A stretch of DNA of 64,000 nucleotides from Chitinophagaceae bacterium (GTDB taxonomy: Bacteria > Bacteroidota > Bacteroidia > Chitinophagales > Chitinophagaceae): NCBI GenBank assembly GCA_027489035.1, contig JAIYAN010000024.1, positions 52,540 to 116,539 of the forward strand. Reading direction: 5' to 3'. The notes under the pieces are model-generated. The model had not been told where the DNA came from. It was given only the letters and a program-made list of their open reading frames with translations, and ran no database searches. Every line of letters starts with the position of its first letter. Position 1 is the first letter of the stretch. Positions 1-8,904 of the stretch are shown piece after piece. A program made the position numbers and the translations under genes.

Positions 1-986
1 GCAGTTTCAGCCAGTTCACATAATGTTTCTATACCAGAACCCATAATGCCTGCTTGATTGACCAAACAATGCCGACCATTAAAAATGGCATGTAACAATT
101 TTAATTTTACACCTGTTCGATTAAATGAAGGCAAAATATTGATTTGTGCTTTTTTTATTAAATCATTCATTTCGTGTTCTGATGGGTTTTCCACTAAACA
201 AGTATGATTATATTGATAAACCAATTTCTTTAATCTATCTGAAGGATTTCTTCCAGCAATTACAAATGGAATTTCTAATTTATTAAATACATGCGTCAGT
301 AACCATTCTACTGCTTTCTCATTTTCATTAACGGATAAATTGCCGTGATACAAACAGTAACTTCCCAGCCCAGTAAAGCTTGTAGTTTTATTTCGAGGAA
401 TAAATACAGGCAAAAATTGAATGTTGTTTAATTTATACTCCAAATTAAATATCTCAACATCCGAATGCGATACTGCCCAAAAATCAGCCATTGACACCAA
501 TTTTTTCTCATAGTGTTTTAATAGAAAAGATTCCATTTTAAAATAACATTTCCGAAAAAAATTGCGTTCATTTTTTGCCAACTCTGAATAATAAGTATGC
601 TCAATGTTGTGCAACCTTATTTTTACTTTTCTATTTTTAAGTGCTCCACTGAATAATGGATATGTACAATGTATGCCTTCTAATAAAATAGGGTAGTTGT
701 CTTTTTGAAGATTTTCGATGAGCAAACGGCTTCTCCGGGATTGAACAATAAATGGAATACTAAAATGTAAAAACGAAAATTGATTTTTTCTGGGATAATA
801 ATTAACCGTTTTACAGTAACGCTCTAAAATATTTTGTTCATTTCTATTTTTTGTAAAACAATGTAAATGAATAGATATGCCTTGGTCATGTAAACTTTTA
901 ATTTTATAAAATAGATCAACAACACCGCCAAAATCAACTGGCCATGGAACATCGTGTGTAACAATATGAATATGTTTATTGCTCAA
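1..986 (-). CDS. Glycosyltransferase family 4, partial (C-terminus beyond window)
   Basis: The minus-strand frame stays open from the window edge to a TTG start at 986. The protein begins MSNKHIHIVTHDVPWPVDFG, a typical Rossmann start of GT-B glycosyltransferases with a glycine-rich acceptor loop, and continues through an RLHNIEH segment typical of this group of GT4-like enzymes. It probably transfers a sugar during surface polysaccharide or LPS assembly at the cytoplasmic face of the inner membrane. The start overlaps the end of the upstream glycosyltransferase gene by 11 bp, so the two are probably translated together. The donor and acceptor sugars cannot be inferred. The TTG start is my choice because no in-frame ATG lies near it. 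Confidence 0.75.
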   Translation of the reverse strand, partial: MSNKHIHIVTHDVPWPVDFGGVVDLFYKIKSLHDQGISIHLHCFTKNRNEQNILERYCKTVNYYPRKNQFSFLHFSIPFIVQSRRSRLLIENLQKDNYPILLEGIHCTYPLFSGALKNRKVKIRLHNIEHTYYSELAKNERNFFRKCYFKMESFLLKHYEKKLVSMADFWAVSHSDVEIFNLEYKLNNIQFLPVFIPRNKTTSFTGLGSYCLYHGNLSVNENEKAVEWLLTHVFNKLEIPFVIAGRNPSDRLKKLVYQYNHTCLVENPSEHEMNDLIKKAQINILPSFNRTGVKLKLLHAIFNGRHCLVNQAGIMGSGIETLCELAET

Positions 987-2070
987 AAATATTTTTATAA
1001 AATTGAATTAATTTCTTTGATTCGTTTTCCCAATTATAAACCATTTTAGCCTTGACGCAATTTTGAACAAGGTTGTTATATTTTTTTTCATCCGTCAAAA
1101 GTGCATTAATGGCTTTAGAAATTTCATTTTGATCCAGATTGTCAATTAAAACAGCAATTTCAAATTGATCATTTATGTGCTTATACTCCGGAAAATTCAT
1201 TGAAACTTGAGGAATTCCAGCGTGCATGTAGTCAAAAAACTTGTTTGCTAAAGAATAATATTGATTTAATCCTGTGTTTTCAACCAAATTTAAACCAATA
1301 TAATATTGAGCGGTTATTTCATGCAGTTCTTGTGGGGATACTTTGCCTTTGATAACTACTTTATCCTCTAAACAATGATTCTGTATAATTGTTTTTAATT
1401 GACCCATAAAATTACCATCCCCATAAATGTGAAGCAACCCATCAACATTTTTCATCGCTGGAATTAAATATTCCAAACCTCGAGCTTCATTAACTGCTCC
1501 TTGATATAAAATTAATTTATCTTTTTTAGGAGAAATTTCACTTGGAATTTTAGTTGAGGTGGCGTTCATTATTACCTCATATTTTATTTTATATAATTTC
1601 CCAAAAGTATTACTGATACTAAAGCAAACGGTATATCCATTTTTAAATTTTGGAAGAAAAGTATTTTCAATAAAATGCCAAATTTTATAAACTTTAGGCC
1701 TTGTAATGATTTCTTTTTGCTGAGAAAAGTATTCATGTGCATCATAAACCAATGCTTTATTTTTTAGTTTTCCTGCAAAAAAAACGGGCATTATCGTATC
1801 TAAATCTATGGCACAAAACAAATCCGCTTTTTTGAAAAGCAAGGTGAAAAATAACTTGATATTATATTCTGCATAAAAACCAAACCCTTTTTTGAAAAAG
1901 CATTTAATTCTTTGTTGATTGAAATTTTTATCAATCAATTTGGGAGAATTTGAAAATTGTACACCAATTAATGAAACATTGTACCCTTCATTACAAAGCG
2001 TTTCACAAATACGAGTCATTCGCTGGTCGTAATTGAGTTCATTGGTAACTGTAAATACTAAATGCTTCAA
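976..2070 (-). CDS. Glycosyltransferase family 4
   Basis: This 364-aa protein has the GT-B layout. The N-terminal Rossmann part contains YDQRMTRICETL and YDAHEYFSQ, and the C-terminal nucleotide-sugar domain has LILYQGAVNEARGLEYLIPAM, GDGNFM and a late NFPEYKHIN segment, as in GT4 enzymes. It likely adds a sugar to a lipid-linked or LPS precursor. The TTG start overlaps the TGA stop of the upstream oxidoreductase by 4 bp, and its 3' end overlaps the next glycosyltransferase, so the three genes form one operon on the minus strand. Sugar specificity is unknown. No membrane segment is evident. Confidence 0.8.
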   Translation of the reverse strand: MKHLVFTVTNELNYDQRMTRICETLCNEGYNVSLIGVQFSNSPKLIDKNFNQQRIKCFFKKGFGFYAEYNIKLFFTLLFKKADLFCAIDLDTIMPVFFAGKLKNKALVYDAHEYFSQQKEIITRPKVYKIWHFIENTFLPKFKNGYTVCFSISNTFGKLYKIKYEVIMNATSTKIPSEISPKKDKLILYQGAVNEARGLEYLIPAMKNVDGLLHIYGDGNFMGQLKTIIQNHCLEDKVVIKGKVSPQELHEITAQYYIGLNLVENTGLNQYYSLANKFFDYMHAGIPQVSMNFPEYKHINDQFEIAVLIDNLDQNEISKAINALLTDEKKYNNLVQNCVKAKMVYNWENESKKLIQFYKNIFEQ

Positions 2071-3077
2071 TTTGTAAGCGGAATTTGCTGATAAATATTT
2101 TCTATAAATGTAACGGTTTTCAGCGCTGAGTTCCCGTCAATATGTTTACTTTCTTCACCATTTAATGCCAAAATTAAATTATCGTACACTTTGTTGTGAT
2201 TACTCATAGATCCTTTATATGCTCCATAGTCGTTTGCCAACTGATTGGGTGCCAACGCTTTTAAATCAATAATCTGGGGTATCTGATATAGTAATTCTTG
2301 CATGTATTCGCCTCCAAGCTTTATGGTTGCGTTTTCTGCAACAATCGATAATGACACTTCTTGATTTTTTGAAAAAGCATTTACCGTATAATGAATGCTT
2401 CCAATTGCACCAGATTTCATTTTTACCGAAATGGCACCTGTATCTTCAAAATCAATGTCTTTATTTGATAAATTGGACCTGAATCCGGAAAAGCTTTCCG
2501 CATCATCATTTAACATCCAAAGTAATACATCAATATAATGACTAAATTGGGTAAATAAAGTTCCACCATCTTGCTCATTTGTACCACGCCAATTCTCCGA
2601 ATAGTATTGATTGGGTCGATTCCAAACGCAATTCAATTGAAAACTATATATTTTCCCTAACGCACCAAAGTCAATTTGCTTTTTTAATGACTCGATAACT
2701 GGTGTATATCTTGAAGATTTTACGACAAATAGTTTTTTTTGATTCGTCGCTGCAGCTTGAATCATATTTTCAGCATCTATAGTGTTGATGGCTAATGGTT
2801 TTTCACACAAAACATGTTTTCCTGAATTTAAAGAAAGTATCGTTTGTTGCGCATGCAGATAATTGGGTGTACAGATACAAATCACGTCCACATTGGATTC
2901 TACAGCCAGTAATTCCGAAATATTGTTATATGATTTGCAGTTGAATTCAGTAGCCAATTGTTGCGCACGCTGAAAATCAACATCACAAACGGCAATTAAT
3001 TTACCAACCCTTGCAATCTGTTCGGCATGTCTTTTGGCTATTTTTCCGCAACCAATAATGGCAAAACTTAATGTCAT
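2067..3077 (-). CDS. Gfo/Idh/MocA family NAD(P)-dependent oxidoreductase
   Basis: This 336-aa protein opens with the dinucleotide-binding fold FAIIGCGKIAKRH. It carries the family's catalytic-lysine motif HVLCEKPLA near residues 87-95 and the GGTLFTQFSHYIDVLLW segment of the C-terminal alpha/beta domain. Family members oxidise or reduce sugars and sugar nucleotides. Placed first in an operon with two glycosyltransferases, this one probably makes or modifies a nucleotide sugar for surface polysaccharide, in the manner of WlbA-type UDP-hexosaminuronate dehydrogenases. That last step is inference from context. The length is normal for the family. Confidence 0.82.
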   Translation of the reverse strand: MTLSFAIIGCGKIAKRHAEQIARVGKLIAVCDVDFQRAQQLATEFNCKSYNNISELLAVESNVDVICICTPNYLHAQQTILSLNSGKHVLCEKPLAINTIDAENMIQAAATNQKKLFVVKSSRYTPVIESLKKQIDFGALGKIYSFQLNCVWNRPNQYYSENWRGTNEQDGGTLFTQFSHYIDVLLWMLNDDAESFSGFRSNLSNKDIDFEDTGAISVKMKSGAIGSIHYTVNAFSKNQEVSLSIVAENATIKLGGEYMQELLYQIPQIIDLKALAPNQLANDYGAYKGSMSNHNKVYDNLILALNGEESKHIDGNSALKTVTFIENIYQQIPLTN

Positions 3078-3130
3078 AATACAAATTTGCAGCTTTTAAA
3101 TTGAGTTATTGAATATTTATTCTAAAAATC

Positions 3131-3162
3131 TTACCGAATTACAAATTGAATCATTACATTTG
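3131..3162 (+). promoter_or_regulatory. Bacteroidota-type promoter of rpsO
   Basis: TACATTTG at 3155-3162 fits the Bacteroidota -7 consensus TAnnTTTG. The -33 position, about 19 nt upstream, is a weak TTAC. Transcription would begin near 3169, which puts the rpsO ATG at 3214 about 45 nt downstream and makes a longer reading of the gene starting upstream at 3109 unlikely. Confidence 0.5.
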
Positions 3163-3213
3163 CATCCGATAAAAACAGAATTAAAACACAGGGTTTTAAA
3201 AAAAAACAAAGAA

Positions 3214-3486
3214 ATGTCTCATTTAACAAGCGAAAGAAAGATTACCATTTTCCAAACTTACGGAGGTAATGCTACAAACACAGGATCAATTGAAGGACAA
3301 GTTGCTATGCTTACAGAGCGTATCAATCACATTTCAAATCATCTAAAAGTAAACAAAAAAGATTTCTCATCACAAAGAGGTTTGATGATGATGGTTGGTA
3401 AGCGCAAGCGTTTATTGACTTATTTAAGCAAGCACGATCTTAGTGGATACAGATCTCTTATTGAGAAATTAGGTCTTCGTAAATAA
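3214..3486 (+). CDS. rpsO: 30S ribosomal protein S15
   Basis: This 90-aa protein binds the central domain of 16S rRNA and nucleates assembly of the 30S platform. The sequence shows the S15 signature GSIEGQVAMLTERINHISNHL followed by SQRGLMMMVGKRKRLLTYL, covering the whole family length. The open frame extends 35 codons upstream, but the ATG at 3214 gives the standard S15 N-terminus MSHLTSERK and lies downstream of the TACATTTG promoter box, so I chose it. pnp follows, as in many bacteria where S15 and PNPase are co-transcribed. A hairpin lies between the two genes. Confidence 0.95.
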   Translation: MSHLTSERKITIFQTYGGNATNTGSIEGQVAMLTERINHISNHLKVNKKDFSSQRGLMMMVGKRKRLLTYLSKHDLSGYRSLIEKLGLRK

Positions 3487-3514
3487 TTTTATTTTCATTT
3501 ACAAATTTGAATAT

Positions 3515-3546
3515 TTCCCAACTGTATTTTACCGTTGGGAATTGTT
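3515..3546 (+). terminator. Hairpin between rpsO and pnp (terminator or processing site)
   Basis: TTCCCAAC (3515-3522) pairs with GTTGGGAA (3534-3541) over an 11-nt loop, followed by TTGTTCTTT. The 8-bp stem and moderate T run suggest a partial terminator, or an RNase processing hairpin such as often separates rpsO from pnp. Confidence 0.5.
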
Positions 3547-3607
3547 CTTTGTATATGTTTAATTTTCATCATCAGCGAAATGGTTTCGCTGGTTAAATAT
3601 TTAATAC

Positions 3608-5752
3608 ATGTCATTTTTACAATCAAAATCCGTTACATTCGATATTGGCGGTGGTCGTATGGTTACGATCGAAACAGGGAAAATGGCACGTCAAGCAGAC
3701 GGTGCCGTTACAGTAAGACAAGGAAATTGTATCATTTTAGCAACTGTTGTTGCCAATAAAGAACCAAAAGCGGGACAAAATTTTTTCCCATTATCAGTAG
3801 ATTATCAAGAAAAATTTGCTTCTGCAGGTAGAGTCCCTGGTTCATTCTTTAAAAGAGAAGCAAGATTAAACGATTACGAAATTTTAACTTCAAGATTAAT
3901 TGATCGTGCTTTACGCCCACTTTTTCCAGAAGATTATTTATGCGATGTTCAGGTTTTGGTAAGTTTAATTTCTTCTGATGATGAAGTTTTGCCAGATGCA
4001 TTAGCTTGTTTAGCTGCTTCAGCTGCACTTGCCGTTTCAGATATTCCAGTTATGGAAATTATTTCTGAAGTTAGAATTGGCAGAGTAAATGGAGAAATGG
4101 TGATAAACCCAACGCGTTCTCAAATGAAAGAAAGTGATTTGGAATTTATCATTGCGGCAACCAACAAAAACATAATGATGGTTGAAGGTGAAAGTAACGA
4201 ATGTCAAGAAGAAGATTTGATTCAAGCGTTGGAAATAGCACATGATGCGATTAGAATTCAAGTTAAAGCTCAGGAAGAATTAAGAGGTTTAGTTGGCATT
4301 ACTTCAAAAAGAGAATATACGAAACCATACAGAAACGAAGATTTGTACGAAAAAATCAAATCGTTTGCTTCTGAAAAAATGTATCAAATATCTTCATCTG
4401 CTTCTGCAAAACACGAACGCAGTGATGCATACAAAGAATTACATAAAGAAGTAGTTGAATTCTTAGGTGAATTACCTGATGAAGACAAAGCATTGGTAGG
4501 ACATTATTTTGGTGATCTTCAATATTATGTTGTAAGAGACATGATATTAAACGATCGTAAAAGATTGGATGGAAGAGGAACGGAAGACATCAGACCATTA
4601 GAAATGGAAATTGATTTATTACCAACTCCGCATGGTTCTGCATTATTTACAAGAGGTGAAACTCAATCACTTACAACAGTTACTTTAGGAACTCCTTTAG
4701 ATGAATTGCTGGTTGAAAGTGCGCATTCTTCTGAATATTCTAAATTCATCTTACATTATAACTTCCCTCCGTTTAGTACTGGCGAAGTAAAAATGATGAG
4801 AGGTGTTGGTAGAAGAGAAGTTGGACACGGTAACTTAGCTATGCGTTCATTGAAGAAAATGATGCCTGGAAGCGACTATCCTTACACCGTTCGTGTAGTA
4901 AGTGATATCTTGGAAAGTAATGGATCATCTTCTATGGCTACCGTTTGTGCGGGTTCATTGGCATTAATGGATGCGGGTGTTCCTTTGAAAAAACATGTAA
5001 GTGGCGTTGCAATGGGACTTATCACCAAAGGCGATCAGTTTGCCGTATTAACAGATATCTTAGGAGACGAAGATCATTTGGGTGATATGGATTTTAAAGT
5101 AACTGGAACTAGAGATGGTATTTGTGGCGTTCAAATGGATATTAAAGTAGATGGTTTAAGCATGGATGTAATGCGTCAAGCATTAAGTCAGGCTAAAAAA
5201 GGACGTTTACATATTTTAGATGCAATGCATGCTTGCACCTTAGCACCAAGAGAAGATGTGAAACCACATGCACCTCGTATGGTAAAATTGATTATTGACA
5301 AAGAATATATCGGTGCTGTAATCGGACCAGGTGGTAAAGTAATTCAAGAAATTCAACGTGAAACAGGTACAACCATTAATATTGAAGAGGTTGATAACCA
5401 TGGTGAAGTAAGCATTTTCTCTAAAGAAAAAGCCACTTTAGATAGAGCGGTACAATGGATAAACGGTATCGTTGCGGTTCCAGAAGTAGGACAAGCTTAT
5501 GAAGGAACTATTAAGAGCATTAAAGAATTTGGTGCCTTTGTTGAGTTCTTGCCTAAGAAAGAAGGTTTGTTACACATTAGTGAAATAAGCTGGAAACGTC
5601 TTGACAGCATGGAAGGTTTATTTAAAGAAGGTGAAAAAGTAAAAGTTAAATTACTTGAAGTAGATCCAAGAACAGGTAAATTCAAATTGAGCAGAAAAGC
5701 ATTAATGCCAAAACCAGAAGCACCAGCAAAGCCTCAAGGAGAAAACAACTAA
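3608..5752 (+). CDS. pnp: Polyribonucleotide nucleotidyltransferase (PNPase)
   Basis: This 714-aa enzyme degrades RNA 3' to 5' by phosphorolysis in the cytoplasm. Two RNase PH domains frame an all-helical linker: the first has FASAGRVPGSFFKREAR, the second GRREVGHGNLAMRSL and the acidic DILGDEDHLGDMDFKV segment. A KH domain with IGPGGKVIQEI follows, then an S1 domain with KEFGAFVEF. Length and domain order are standard. The ATG at 3608 gives the usual MSFLQSKSVTFDIG start. It lies 121 bp downstream of rpsO and ends shortly before a strong terminator. Confidence 0.97.
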   Translation: MSFLQSKSVTFDIGGGRMVTIETGKMARQADGAVTVRQGNCIILATVVANKEPKAGQNFFPLSVDYQEKFASAGRVPGSFFKREARLNDYEILTSRLIDRALRPLFPEDYLCDVQVLVSLISSDDEVLPDALACLAASAALAVSDIPVMEIISEVRIGRVNGEMVINPTRSQMKESDLEFIIAATNKNIMMVEGESNECQEEDLIQALEIAHDAIRIQVKAQEELRGLVGITSKREYTKPYRNEDLYEKIKSFASEKMYQISSSASAKHERSDAYKELHKEVVEFLGELPDEDKALVGHYFGDLQYYVVRDMILNDRKRLDGRGTEDIRPLEMEIDLLPTPHGSALFTRGETQSLTTVTLGTPLDELLVESAHSSEYSKFILHYNFPPFSTGEVKMMRGVGRREVGHGNLAMRSLKKMMPGSDYPYTVRVVSDILESNGSSSMATVCAGSLALMDAGVPLKKHVSGVAMGLITKGDQFAVLTDILGDEDHLGDMDFKVTGTRDGICGVQMDIKVDGLSMDVMRQALSQAKKGRLHILDAMHACTLAPREDVKPHAPRMVKLIIDKEYIGAVIGPGGKVIQEIQRETGTTINIEEVDNHGEVSIFSKEKATLDRAVQWINGIVAVPEVGQAYEGTIKSIKEFGAFVEFLPKKEGLLHISEISWKRLDSMEGLFKEGEKVKVKLLEVDPRTGKFKLSRKALMPKPEAPAKPQGENN

Positions 5753-5773
5753 TTAATTTTTTTTTAAATATAC

Positions 5774-5810
5774 AGCTGTTGCATTCATTTAGTTTGCAAC
5801 AGCTTTTTTT
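5774..5810 (+). terminator. Rho-independent terminator after pnp
   Basis: AGCTGTTGCA (5774-5783) and TGCAACAGCT (5795-5804) form a 10-bp stem with an 11-nt loop, followed by a T7 run to 5810. It ends three bases before the prmA start, so prmA probably needs its own promoter or read-through. Confidence 0.88.
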
Positions 5811-5813
5811 ATT

Positions 5814-6647
5814 ATGGCACATTTAGAATACAATATAAACACAGAAAACGCGGAACAAGCAGAAATGCTTCTTGCTTTGATAATGCCCTATAATTTTGAA
5901 GGATATCTTCAAGAAGAGGCCTCGTTAAAAGCATACGTGAATCAAAACGATTTTGATGCTGAAGCGTTTGAAGCATTTTTAAAAGAATCAAACCTAAGCT
6001 TCAATAAATCATCAATCCAACATGAAAATTGGAACGCTAAATGGGAAAGTAGTTTTGAACCTATAGTTGTCCCATATATTGATAGTCCTGAAATATTTGC
6101 TTGTGTTCGAGCGAATTTTCATCCTATGAACAATGATGCCAAATTTGACTTACTTATCACGCCAAAAATGAGTTTTGGTACCGGACATCATCCCACAACT
6201 TTTCAAATGATTCAAGAAATGAGTGTTTTGAATTTTGAAAATAAAATTGTTTTAGATTATGGAACTGGCACGGGTGTTTTGGCTGTTTTAGCTGAAAAAT
6301 TGGGTGCTCAAAAAGTAGTCGCTATTGATTATGATGTTCTTTGTTATGATAACACAGTTGAAAATATTGAAGCAAACCATTGTAAAAAAATAATCCCCGT
6401 TTTAGATAGTCATTGTACTAATAACAATGAAAAAGTAGATATCTTACTTGCAAATATTAATTTGAATGTTATCATTTCAGAATTAAAAAACATATTAGAA
6501 GCAACTTCTCAGGGAACACAAATTCTATTTAGTGGCATTTTGATTGAGCATAAAGAGATAATCTACAACGCTTTAGTTGAGCATCATTTCCAAAATATTC
6601 AAATGAAATCCAAAGAAAATTGGCTTGTAATTTATTGCACACGATGA
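5814..6647 (+). CDS. prmA: Ribosomal protein L11 methyltransferase
   Basis: This 277-aa SAM-dependent enzyme trimethylates amino groups of ribosomal protein L11. The N-terminal half is the L11-recognition part, with the conserved NWNAKWESSFEPIVV stretch. The catalytic domain shows MSFGTGHHPTTFQM, SAM motif I LDYGTGTGVLAVLAEKLGA and the post-motif acidic residue in VVAIDYD, then LLANINLNVI as motif IV. Length is typical. It stands alone between the pnp terminator and a 166-bp gap before plsY. Confidence 0.93.
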   Translation: MAHLEYNINTENAEQAEMLLALIMPYNFEGYLQEEASLKAYVNQNDFDAEAFEAFLKESNLSFNKSSIQHENWNAKWESSFEPIVVPYIDSPEIFACVRANFHPMNNDAKFDLLITPKMSFGTGHHPTTFQMIQEMSVLNFENKIVLDYGTGTGVLAVLAEKLGAQKVVAIDYDVLCYDNTVENIEANHCKKIIPVLDSHCTNNNEKVDILLANINLNVIISELKNILEATSQGTQILFSGILIEHKEIIYNALVEHHFQNIQMKSKENWLVIYCTR

Positions 6648-6813
6648 TAATCAGTCAAGCAATATTATTTAATTGTTAAGAATTTGAACTTTTTTTTCTA
6701 TTTTTGATTTATTGTTTTTTAGGTTGATCATCCTAAAAATAAGAATCTCACTTTTAAATGCGTTTTGTTTTCAGGTCATTTGAAGTGAATAATTGTAACA
6801 ATAACAGATAAAC

Positions 6814-7461
6814 ATGAAAGAATTTTTATTAATCATAACTGCTTATTTAATAGGATCTATACCTACTGCATTAATCATCAGTCGTCAATATTTTGGAATA
6901 GATATTAGAGAATACGGAAGTGGTAATATGGGCGCTACCAATGCTTTCAGAATATTAGGCGCTAAGTATGGTACTATAATTATGGTATTGGATGTTTTAA
7001 AAGGGATGTTGGCCGTTGGACTTTTTTATTTAATGCCATTTTACATTAGTAATGAATTTGAACGCACCAATTTTATGATTGCGCTGGGATTATCAGCTGT
7101 AATAGGACATATTTTACCGGTATTTGCAGATTTTAAAGGCGGAAAGGGTGTAGCAACCTTATTGGGTATGATTTTGGCAATCCAACCTGTAATTGCCCTA
7201 ACATGTATTGGTGTTTTCTTAATTGTTTTATTTCTAACCAGATATGTTTCTTTAAGCTCTATTTTAGGTGCAGTGATGCTTCCAATCTGTGTTTTGTGGA
7301 TTTGGAATGAAGATGAGTTAACCTATCGGATTTTTGCTTTATTGGTTGCAGCAATGGTGATCATCACCCATCAAAAAAACATCAGCCGTATTATAAAAGG
7401 TGCTGAAAATAGGGTTCCTATTCTAAAATATCGCGACAGAAAAAATAAAAATAAAAACTAG
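6814..7461 (+). CDS. plsY: Acyl-phosphate:glycerol-3-phosphate acyltransferase PlsY
   Basis: This 215-aa inner-membrane enzyme makes lysophosphatidic acid from acyl-phosphate and glycerol-3-phosphate. Its three conserved loops are visible: GSGNMGATNAFR after the first helix, the GHILPVFADFKGGKGVAT loop, and a late THQKNISRIIKGAENR tail. At least five hydrophobic segments are present. Length and start match the family. The next gene begins 46 bp downstream, so the two may share a transcript. Confidence 0.95.
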   Translation: MKEFLLIITAYLIGSIPTALIISRQYFGIDIREYGSGNMGATNAFRILGAKYGTIIMVLDVLKGMLAVGLFYLMPFYISNEFERTNFMIALGLSAVIGHILPVFADFKGGKGVATLLGMILAIQPVIALTCIGVFLIVLFLTRYVSLSSILGAVMLPICVLWIWNEDELTYRIFALLVAAMVIITHQKNISRIIKGAENRVPILKYRDRKNKNKN

Positions 7462-7507
7462 TTTTTCTCGGTTTAAAAAACAATTTCTTTCATTTAAAAA
7501 ATCTACA

Positions 7508-8296
7508 GTGCGCATTTTTAGCGTGTTTATTTTCATATTTTTTATTTCTTGCGAAAGGAATGCGATTACAGGAAGACGTCAACTCAATCTTTTTCCAGAA
7601 GCTGATTTACAAAAGCAAGCACTTACAGAATATCGAAGTTTTCTAAACAAAAACAAAGTAATACCAGCTGGAAGCAGCAAGCAAGCTGAAATGGTAAAAA
7701 GGGTAGGGCTTCGAATTTCCAATGCAATTACAAATTATTATAATCAAAAAGGTTTAAGCAATGAATTGGCAGGATATAATTGGGAATTTAATTTGGTAAA
7801 TAGTCCTGAAATTAATGCATGGTGTATGCCAGGTGGAAAAGTAGTAGTTTACACAGGCATACTTGATGTTACAAAAAATGAAAATGCATTGGCAATTGTT
7901 TTGGGCCATGAAATAACGCATGCTGTAGCCCATCATGGAAACGAAAGAATAAGTCAGGCATTTGTCGCACAGGGCATTCAGGTTGCAGGCGATGCGTTTA
8001 CTAAAAACAATAAAGAAACGAATGCGGTGTTTAATGCAGTATTTATTCCTGGCTCACAACTGGGAGTACTGTTACCAAATTCGAGAAACCATGAATTAGA
8101 GGCTGATCGTTTTGGAATTATTTTTGCCGCAATGGCTGGTTATGACCCAAGAGAGTCTGTTCTTTTTTGGGGTAGAATGGATAGCCAAACTAAAAATCAC
8201 ATTCCTGAGTGGCTTGCAACACATCCTTCGAATACCAAAAGAATTCAAAAATTAAATGAATTTATGGACGAAGCGATGGCATTTTACAAACCATAA
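7508..8296 (+). CDS. M48-family zinc metalloprotease, lipoprotein
   Basis: This 262-aa protein starts with GTG. Its N-terminus MRIFSVFIFIFFISC is a lipoprotein signal with Cys15 as the likely lipidated residue. The zinc site HEITH lies at residues 134-138, and the third ligand lies in NHELEADRFG. It resembles BepA/LoiP-type periplasmic M48 proteases that check outer-membrane protein assembly, but it has no TPR domain. The same lipoprotein-plus-TGRRQLNL arrangement is common in Bacteroidota. The specific role is inferred from family only. Confidence 0.87.
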   Translation: MRIFSVFIFIFFISCERNAITGRRQLNLFPEADLQKQALTEYRSFLNKNKVIPAGSSKQAEMVKRVGLRISNAITNYYNQKGLSNELAGYNWEFNLVNSPEINAWCMPGGKVVVYTGILDVTKNENALAIVLGHEITHAVAHHGNERISQAFVAQGIQVAGDAFTKNNKETNAVFNAVFIPGSQLGVLLPNSRNHELEADRFGIIFAAMAGYDPRESVLFWGRMDSQTKNHIPEWLATHPSNTKRIQKLNEFMDEAMAFYKP

Positions 8297-8330
8297 GAAT
8301 GATAAAATCTACAATTAATCTTCAATTTTA

Positions 8331-8361
8331 TTTGAATTAGGCTATAAATTGTTTACTTTTG
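8331..8361 (+). promoter_or_regulatory. Near-perfect Bacteroidota promoter
   Basis: TTTG (8331-8334), a 19-nt spacer and TACTTTTG (8354-8361) match the Bacteroidota -33/-7 consensus TTTG-N19-TAnnTTTG exactly. It would drive the gene starting at 8446 with a leader of roughly 80 nt. Confidence 0.72.
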
Positions 8362-8445
8362 CATTCTGTTTTTAAAAGAAATCAAATCATTATTCAATTC
8401 ATTTTATCTTGAATAATTTTTTTTACTAAAAAATGTTTTCTCATT

Positions 8446-8901
8446 ATGGCTATTCAAACAGTGCTTGAAAAACTTCAATATAACAACGAGAAAAATATTC
8501 TAATACAAGGCTTACCCTCTTCGGTTGAGAAACAATTCATGAAAATTTCATTTTCTAAAAGTGTTACGCCTTTGCTTCGTGTAAAAAAAGTAGACTTCGC
8601 TTTGGTTTTTGCGGTTAGTCAAAAACAACTTAACGATATCATTACAGAAATTATGCCCGCGCTTCATTTGAATACAAAATTGTGGGTTGCTCATCCAAAA
8701 CCAACCGCTAAAATAGCTTCTGATTTATGCAGGGTGCTTCATTGGCAGGTTATTGAAGATTTCCAATTGGAAGCCATGGATCAAATTGAGATGGATAATG
8801 TTTGGTGTGCAACAAATTTTAAAATAGAAGGCGAAAATCATTCTATTAGCAATAGCGTACCACGTTATAAATTAGCCAATACAGAAATGGAAATGGTATA
8901 G
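8446..8901 (+). CDS. DUF3052-like protein of unknown function
   Basis: This 151-aa soluble protein has KILIQGLPSS-like, DFALVFAVSQKQL and LWVAHPKPTAKIASDL segments, ending with DNVWCATNFKIEG. That order resembles DUF3052 proteins, whose core reads 'lffv.....l.......l.....lWva.PK.....sDL......vd..Ws..rf'. I make this match from memory of the pattern. No catalytic residues are known for the group. A strong promoter lies directly upstream, and the gene ends 3 bp from the end of the convergent dnaG. Confidence 0.6.
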   Translation: MAIQTVLEKLQYNNEKNILIQGLPSSVEKQFMKISFSKSVTPLLRVKKVDFALVFAVSQKQLNDIITEIMPALHLNTKLWVAHPKPTAKIASDLCRVLHWQVIEDFQLEAMDQIEMDNVWCATNFKIEGENHSISNSVPRYKLANTEMEMV

Positions 8902-8904
8902 GTT

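Noticed and set aside
3535..3759. Open frame overlapping the start of pnp
   Set aside because: It is read in another frame over the conserved PNPase N-terminus and encodes a low-complexity Arg/Cys-rich product with no family features.
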